From positions 36,263,883 to 36,327,882 of the forward strand of contig NC_088789.1 in assembly GCF_949628265.1 (NCBI RefSeq): a stretch of 64,000 bases of DNA, written 5' to 3'. This stretch comes from Cloeon dipterum. Taxonomy: Eukaryota; Arthropoda; Insecta; Ephemeroptera; Baetidae. Below, piece after piece: positions 58,786-64,000 of this stretch. The stretch's first letter is position 1; each line of letters opens with the position of its first letter. The notes under the pieces were generated by a model, which saw only the letters and a program-made list of their open reading frames with translations, was not told where the DNA came from and ran no database searches. The translations under genes were made by a program, and so were the position numbers.

Positions 58786-59295
58786 GTGTGAGCAAAGAGC
58801 TGGCGCGGTGGAGCACGGAGAGAGGCCGAACGTCGAGCAAACCTTCGCGACGCGACCTCGACTCCGCCAGCAAGTACCAATGCCTCGAGCAAGCCTCCAA
58901 GCAAGACATGCAGCAGCTGGCCAAGCAGGTCGAAGAAGCGGAGGTGCAGTGCCGTGCGCGGACGCAGCAGGTGCAGCAGCTTGAAGCGACGCGCGCCTCC
59001 GATAGCGACGAGCTCTGCCAGCCGGCACACTGTTCTCGCCTGACCTGGGCATAGAGAGCGACACCGGCCGCGGCGACGAGCGCAGCCGACTCAATCAGGA
59101 GAACTGGTAGCTCAAGCAGAAGCTTACCGAGAGCCAATCCATCTTGGAACGCTGCCTTGAGGCGCTCTACAAGAACCGCGACCGGCTGCGCGTATAGGCC
59201 TCCATGGAGAAGAAGCTGTTGCGCACGGACGAGGTGCTTCTCAAGGCCTTGCACAACCTCAAGCTGCTGCCCAGGTCGCCCCGAATTGCTGTCGT
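58786..59295 (+). pseudogene. Coiled-coil gene fragment B, internally deleted
   Basis: SVSKELARWSTERGRTSSKP jumps directly to RRDLDSASKYQCLEQASKQD, MQQLAKQVEEAEVQCRARTQ and QVQQLEATRASDSDE, lacking about 1.1 kb present in fragment A, including an intron. Frame is lost after 59010 by small deletions, then LNQENW, TAG (59108), LKQKLTESQSILERCLEALY, RDRLRV, TAG (59195) follow. CAG at 59096 is intact where A has TAG, while the two later TAG codons are shared, dating them before the duplication. Fragment B preserves KQVEEAEVQCRARTQ, deleted in A. Confidence 0.65.
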
Positions 59296-60198
59296 TAAGG
59301 TGCTGGACTATGAGAGGATGATGCCTAGCTTGAGTCCGCCTGCATCCTCGGCGCTTGCGGCCGCGACGTCGGCATTTTTGGCGTCGCTGACGTCCACTCC
59401 GAGAAGAAGAAGGAGGTGGAGCCAAGCACAGCATGCACAAGTGCGCATGCGTGGTTGGCAGCTGGCGTTGGCAGACACAGACTCCAGTCGTCCAGTCTGG
59501 CAGCGACAGCGACTGAAGGATGACGTGCGCGGTGATGTTCTACAGCCGTGATTGAGGGGCCAAGCGGCCACTAGGCAACTATCGAGGACCATGGCCACAT
59601 TGCGGGTGAGTACACTACATTACTCGATATTTTGGGGGCCAAGATTTTCTTTGCGTTTTCATTAAATTCTCGCGCGCCACGATGTAATAATATTGCGTCT
59701 TTAATTTCGGAAAAATTGCGAACAAACACGAATTTTTTATGCTAGAAACGGGCAACAATCGATTTGTCATTGATTTTTTTTATTTTGATTTGAAGCTCGG
59801 GCGCATCCCTATTCTTAAACGGATAATTTTCCTGTCATTCGTGCGTCTCAACTCATTAATTTCGCCATTATACGAAAAATGCACAAACTAGCGCGCGCGC
59901 CTCCTCCCTGCCTCGCTTCAATTAACACCAGTGCGCGGCGTTTCTTTTATTACCGGCGAGACACGCGTTTTTATTGCCATGCAGCCGCCTACGTGACGTC
60001 ATAATAACACACGCGCGAATTATTGTGTTCCACTCGTCAGATACGGATAAATTTCCTGTCATTCGTGCGTCTGGTGCGTCTCAACTCATTAATTTCGCCA
60101 TTATACGAAAAATAAAACTTTTAAATATTGCCGCGCTATTTGCTGTTAGAGCTGGCGATCGGGAGCGAACTTAGCGGCGCCAGCGGCAGTTGCATGAA
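59099..60198 (+). repeat. 1.1 kb near-identical duplication, copy B
   Basis: Partner of 41316-42416. It includes the fused remnant exon (59294-59420), module 8 and a CRE block with TGACGTCA at 59994-60001. Its right edge at about 60198 switches to a different paralog. Confidence 0.93.
59442..59605 (+). promoter_or_regulatory. TGCGCATG module 8 with exon and donor
   Basis: AAGTGCGCATGCGTGGTTGG at 59442 to GG|GTGAGTACAC at 59606. Virtually identical to module 2. Confidence 0.45.
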
Positions 60199-60536
60199 GC
60201 TAGATTTGCTAGGCCTGTGGTCAGTCGCCATTTTGGCAGCTGTGTTGAGAATTGTTTCTCGGTCTGCAGCCGTGCCGTGAACGAGGATTAAGAGGCCTGC
60301 GAGGTGGCCGGCGACCACCAGGTGGCCATGGAGGGCCGTGGCCGGCCATGGACGGCGTGCGGGACAAGTCAGAGGGCCCCGCTCAGCCAGATTCTGATTC
60401 CCAGTTTGCGAGGCCGACTTTTCCCAAGTGCATCGTAAGGCTGACTTGCAAGGACATCCGCAAATTACAGCAGCAGCTGCCTCCGCCAGCAGCACAGGTC
60501 CAACCTCCGACCCAGGCTGACCCGCGGCCACACAGG
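60170..60536 (+). repeat. Block R copy 5, chimeric
   Basis: The start follows the 50608 version (CTAGGCCTGTGGTCAGTCGC) and the end follows the 47465 version (CATCGTAAGGCTGACTTGCA). It then fuses to a leader exon end (AGGCTGACCCGCGGCCACAC) and donor at 60537 without the intervening module. Confidence 0.75.
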
Positions 60537-61912
60537 GTGAGTACAATTTATAATGCATTATTTATTATTTTGGTGGCAACACAATTATACACGTCATCGT
60601 TACAATTTTGCAAGCCACTATGCAATTATTTGCATCTTGATAACGTAAAATTTTGCATTTTTCATAAAACAAAAGAATTCCAACTTCATTTTTCGCAAGA
60701 AATGGGCATTGATCAAATCAATTTTGAAAATATTAGTGTTTAGCGATACGAAATTTTACCGCAATCAATTCCATGACGAATTCGAACTTTTAAAGTCTTG
60801 CCGCGCAATTTGCTGTCAGAGTAGGTGATTGGTAGCGACGCCAGCGGCAGTATTATGAAGTACGGGGTGGACGGTGTGTCGCTGGCGTCGCTTGTCGCTT
60901 GTTTTTGAGGCCAGTCGCCATTTTGGAAGTTGCGTTAACTCTGTATCAGTCCGCGGCCGTGCCGTGATCGAGGATTAAGGGGCCTGCGAGGCGGCCGGCA
61001 ACCACCAGACGGCCACCGATGGCCGTGGCCGGCCATGGACGGCGTGTAGGACAAGTCGGAGGGCCCCGCTCAGCCAGATTTTGATTCCCAGGGTGCGAGG
61101 CTGAATTCTCCGAAGTGCATCGTAAGGCTGACTTGCAAGGACATCCGCAAATTACAGCAGCAGCTGCCTCCGCCAGCAGCACAGGTCCAACCTCCGACCC
61201 AGGCTGACCCGCGGCCACACAGGGTGAGTACAATTTATAATGCATTATTTATTATTTTGGTGGCAACACAATTATACACGTCATCGTTACAATTTTGCAA
61301 GCCACTATGCAATTATTTGCATCTTGATAACGTAAAATTTTGCATTTTTCATAAAACAAAAGAATTCCAACTTCATTTTTCGCAAGAAATGGGCATTGAT
61401 CAAATCAATTTTGAAAATATTAGTGTTTAGCGATACGAAATTTTACCGCAATCAATTCCATGACGAATTCGAACTTTTAAAGTCTTGCCGCGCAATTTGC
61501 TGTCAGAGTAGGTGATTGGTAGCGACGCCAGCGGCAGTATTATGAAGTACGGGGTGGACGGTGTGTCGCTGGCGTCGCTTGTCGCTTGTTTTTGAGGCCA
61601 GTCGCCATTTTGGAAGTTGCGTTAACTCTGTATCAGTCCGCGGCCGTGCCGTGATCGAGGATTAAGGGGCCTGCGAGGCGGCCGGCAACCACCAGACGGC
61701 CACCGATGGCCGTGGCCGGCCATGGACGGCGTGTAGGACAAGTCGGAGGGCCCCGCTCAGCCAGATTTTGATTCCCAGGGTGCGAGGCTGAATTCTCCGA
61801 AGTGCATCGTAAGGCTGACTTGCAAGGACATCCGCAAATTACAGCAGCAGCTGCCTCCGCCAGCAGCACAGGTCCAACCTCCGACCCAGGCTGACCCGCG
61901 GCCACATAGTGG
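60430..61912 (+). repeat. 687-bp tandem duplication, about 2.15 units
   Basis: GTGAGTACAATTTATAATGC occurs at 60537 and 61224 (687 bp apart), and the matching donor again at 61913 (689). Each unit runs through an intron-like part, block R (60835 and 61525) and a leader end with donor. The units are virtually identical, so this is the youngest duplication in the region, or an assembly duplication. Confidence 0.92.
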
Positions 61913-62480
61913 GTGAGTAAAATTGATATTTTGGGGGCACAGTATTTATACACGTCATTGTTGAAATTTTGCGAGCCACTATGCAAGAATTTGTATCTTG
62001 ATACCGGAAAATTTTGCAATTTTCAATAAAAATACGAATTTCAACCTTCTTTTTTGCAAGAATTGGGCAATGATAAAATCAATTTTGAAAAATTGAGGGT
62101 CTGTTTAGCGATGCGAAATTTTACCGTAATCAATACCATGCCAAATTCAAACTTTTAAGTCTTGCCGCGCAATTTGCTATTAGAGTAGGTGATTGGTAGC
62201 GTCGCGAGCGGCAGTTCTATGAAGTACGGGGTGGACGGTGTGTCGCTTGTCGCTTATTTTGTAAGGCCAGTCGCCATTTTGGCATGTTGGCAGGTGCAGC
62301 TGCAAGCCAATCGCCATTTTAGTAGCACAGTGAGGCGGTCTGCGGCTGTGATTGAGAGGCCTGCTGAGCCTGCGGCCACCAAGGAACACGGCAACCGGCC
62401 ATACCTTTGAGATTTGCCCCCATAGTGCCAGTTCGCCGCGGTAAGGTATTCAGGCAGCGACTCGCGCTTTGGGTTTTCCG
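61913..62480 (+). repeat. Diverged last unit with block R remnant and donor
   Basis: AATTGATATTTTGGGGGCAC and CACGTCATTG, then AAGTACGGGGTGGACGGTGT and two CGCCATTTT words (62272 and 62310), CCTGCGGCCACCAAGGAACA and finally TTTTCCG|GTGAGTTC at 62481. It is more diverged than the preceding units. Confidence 0.6.
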
Positions 62481-62489
62481 GTGAGTTCA

Positions 62490-62860
62490 TATAATATATT
62501 CGATATTTTTGGTTTTATTGTCCGGATTTTCGGCTATATTATGTAGGTAATTGTCATTTTTTCAATTTTCATTCAATATTTTTGTTGCTTGAATATTTCA
62601 TTCAACATTAAGTCTTTTTTAGTTAATTTTAAAACTGATGAAACATCTCTTGATAAATTTCCTGCAGTTCTGCCTGTCCGCGGTAAAATATTCCATCGCA
62701 ATATTTGAATCGATTTTGGTAGCCGTTTTCTGGATCAATGAAATTCGCGTGTGCTTCAATTCGAAAAAATGGTTCCACCCATTTATTTACAGTATAAACA
62801 CATATATTCAGGTTATATGTCGTGAAACTTTTAATTATTGCCGCGCCAGGCGTTTGATTT
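62490..62860 (+). other. AT-rich sequence, no supported gene
   Basis: Overlapping 83-85 codon frames on opposite strands (62629-62889) are hydrophobic or mixed and have no recognisable domain. They look like chance frames. Confidence 0.4.
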
Positions 62861-62869
62861 GTTTTGCAG

Positions 62870-62883
62870 CCACCTGGTGGCAG
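62870..62883. promoter_or_regulatory. CTCF-like site CCACCTGGTGGCAG
   Basis: One mismatch from the classic CCACNAGGTGGCAG core, with CCACCTGGTGG itself a palindrome. It lies between the duplicated region and the next promoter-like segment, where an insulator would make sense, but a single site by eye is weak. Confidence 0.3.
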
Positions 62884-62939
62884 CACTAATCGTGCGATTA
62901 AATCGCGGCTTCAGCGGCAGCAACGCTAAGTAAATTCCG

Positions 62940-63075
62940 AAAGTATACGAGCCATGCCGAGCTTGGTCGGAATTCGCGTCACTTGACGCCATCTTGATTT
63001 ATTTCGTGTTTGGGGTTTGGGTTAAGGCGACGGCGGGCGACAGTCAAGATGTTTTAACATTCTTGAAAAATCTTT
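62940..63075 (+). promoter_or_regulatory. Promoter-like segment with YY1/Pho motif
   Basis: TTGACGCCATCTTGATTTAT contains the reverse of AAGATGGCG, the core YY1/Pho element found near many animal start sites. GGCGACGGCGGGCGACAGTC follows, with possible initiation near GACAGTCAAG. Confidence 0.4.
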
Positions 63076-63374
63076 GAAATCTGCAGTAAGTAACGAAAAT
63101 AAGTTGTTTTGTTTACAATTTTTTGATTGTTATTGGCCGGCTGACTTTCTTTGATTTTCGTAGCTGTCCTTTTTATTAGTTAGCACGAAAAGTCTGAAAT
63201 TCAGCTTGATCAAAAATATTTTATGCAGTAATACCCTTACGAATTTAACTTTTTTGCAGGTTTAATACAACCCGATCAATTCATTGCCGAATCATTATAT
63301 TTCCTAAATATAAATTATATTATTTAAGTTAAGCTTCGAATTGTTGGCTGGGATTTAAGATTGAAAACTAGATT

Positions 63375-63460
63375 CTAGCTTGCCGATCCGGGTCAAGTCC
63401 GCGTCACTCGCGGCCATTTTAGGTTTCCGTTGTGCCACTTTCAGTCTGTAAAGTACAGCT
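63375..63460 (+). promoter_or_regulatory. Second promoter-like segment, related to 62940
   Basis: CCGCGTCACTCGCGGCCATT is a diverged copy of CGCGTCACTTGACGCCAT at 62970. TGCCACTTTCAGTCTGTAAA supplies an initiator-like TCAGTC at 63440. The next feature is the exon at 63588. Confidence 0.35.
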
Positions 63461-63587
63461 TGACCGAAGACAATCGAAAAATTATAAAATATTTTTTCCA
63501 TCGCCGGTGATTTTGTGCTCTGTGTGAGTTGCGCGTGAAAACTTGAGTCGTGTTTGGTTCAAAATTTGCTTTCCTTGCTTTCTGCAG

Positions 63588-63835
63588 ATGCAGCAGTGGC
63601 TGCCGAAACTGAAGGGCGAGCATCGGCAGGACGGTTACAAGGTGCGCAGCTCAAGCAGAAATGGAAGCTTGGCCTGCAGTTCGACGTGGCCATGCTCATC
63701 TCCGAGGGCGTCATCCTCAAGACCAGAAAGACGCAGCTCTACGACCTGAGACAGTCTACACGCCTCCCAGGACAAGCTCGTCACTGTCAAGACTGCCAGG
63801 CCGCATGGCAACGCCCACATGAACGAGCTGCAGTA
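63588..63835 (+). pseudogene. Coiled-coil-like exon fragment, frame-shifted
   Basis: Acceptor GCTTTCTGCAG at 63587. The first frame reads MQQWLPKLKGEHRQDGYK. A shift near 63642 gives AQLKQKWKLGLQFDVAMLIS and EGVILKTRKTQLYDLRQ; a second near 63753 gives SLHASQDKLVTVKTARPHGN and AHMNELQ before TAG at 63834. GC-rich third positions hold across all three frames. This matches the style of the other broken coiled-coil exons, but no segment is duplicated elsewhere in the window. It could be a working exon with sequence errors; pseudogene is preferred because two shifts are needed. Confidence 0.45.
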
Positions 63836-63839
63836 GCCT

Positions 63840-64000
63840 TACCTCGAGTAACACGTATCGATAACTTTTTATTAACGATTTTGATAAAATGGTTTAAATT
63901 TATTTTAAATTAGCGGTAGTTTGTGACAGTTGCTGTTAAGCATTAAAAAATTTATTGAAAAATCTCGGACCTATTACGCATAACTACATAATTTTGTCGA
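63840..64000 (+). other. AT-rich tail of the window
   Basis: A/T-rich sequence containing AATTTATTTTAAATTAGC. Nothing is supported. Confidence 0.4.

Noticed and set aside
62629..62889. Small membrane protein of 83 codons
   Set aside because: Hydrophobic only because the DNA is T-rich; an equal frame lies on the other strand, and there is no leader or conservation.
1..64000. tRNA or rRNA genes
   Set aside because: No A/B box pairs with cloverleaf potential or rRNA-like conserved blocks were seen by eye; a covariance search could still find some.

Overview
This window is animal nuclear DNA. It has spliced exons with GTGAGT/GTAAGG donors, long AT-rich satellite arrays, muscle-type Ig-domain exons and no prokaryotic gene organisation. 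AT-rich introns, TCAGT-type initiators and the look of the Ig exon make an arthropod, probably an insect, the best guess. I cannot name a species, and I saw no rRNA, tRNA, CRISPR array or intact transposase gene.

Layout. (1) 1-26822 is almost entirely one AT-rich satellite with a 163-164 bp monomer. It is organised in multi-kilobase higher-order repeats: 1638 bp at the far left, 3611 bp at about 2070-12310, and 3607 bp in the right part. The array is broken once, at 14606-19140, by a 4.5 kb insert with short terminal inverted repeats, a 175-bp subterminal tandem repeat, a 1156-bp long inverted repeat and a second smaller inverted repeat. (2) 26823-27325 is a short GC-richer island with a possible first exon. 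(3) 27326-29771 is a second tandem array whose monomer is also 163 bp and shares spaced blocks with the first satellite, so it appears to be a diverged sister family. It ends in an inverted partial monomer. (4) 29772-36000 is gene-like: an apparent start exon (30448-30557), a long first intron holding CRE/ATF sites and a GC-rich promoter-like segment (32650-33060), and a phase-compatible second exon (34585-34753). (5) 36000-63000 is a mosaic of segmental duplications. It contains two copies of an Ig exon, two copies of a broken coiled-coil gene fragment, three copies of another two-exon fragment, seven copies of a GC-rich block and eight copies of a 'TGCGCATG + exon + splice donor' module. These are rearranged against one another and include a 687-bp tandem duplication. 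(6) 62900-64000 has promoter-like sequence and a last coiled-coil-like exon fragment.

How parts relate. Exons 30448-30557 and 34585-34753 join in frame. The latter ends in phase 0, which fits either Ig exon (43949 or 52138) or the coiled-coil exon at 39860. The coiled-coil fragments carry frameshifts and TAG codons, so most of the coding sequence in 39-60 kb is probably pseudogenic copies left by repeated duplication. The two Ig exons are open, with conserved splice sites. The coiled-coil fragment resembles centrosomal scaffold proteins (centrosomin/CDK5RAP2-like) only from remembered motif style; that is a hypothesis.
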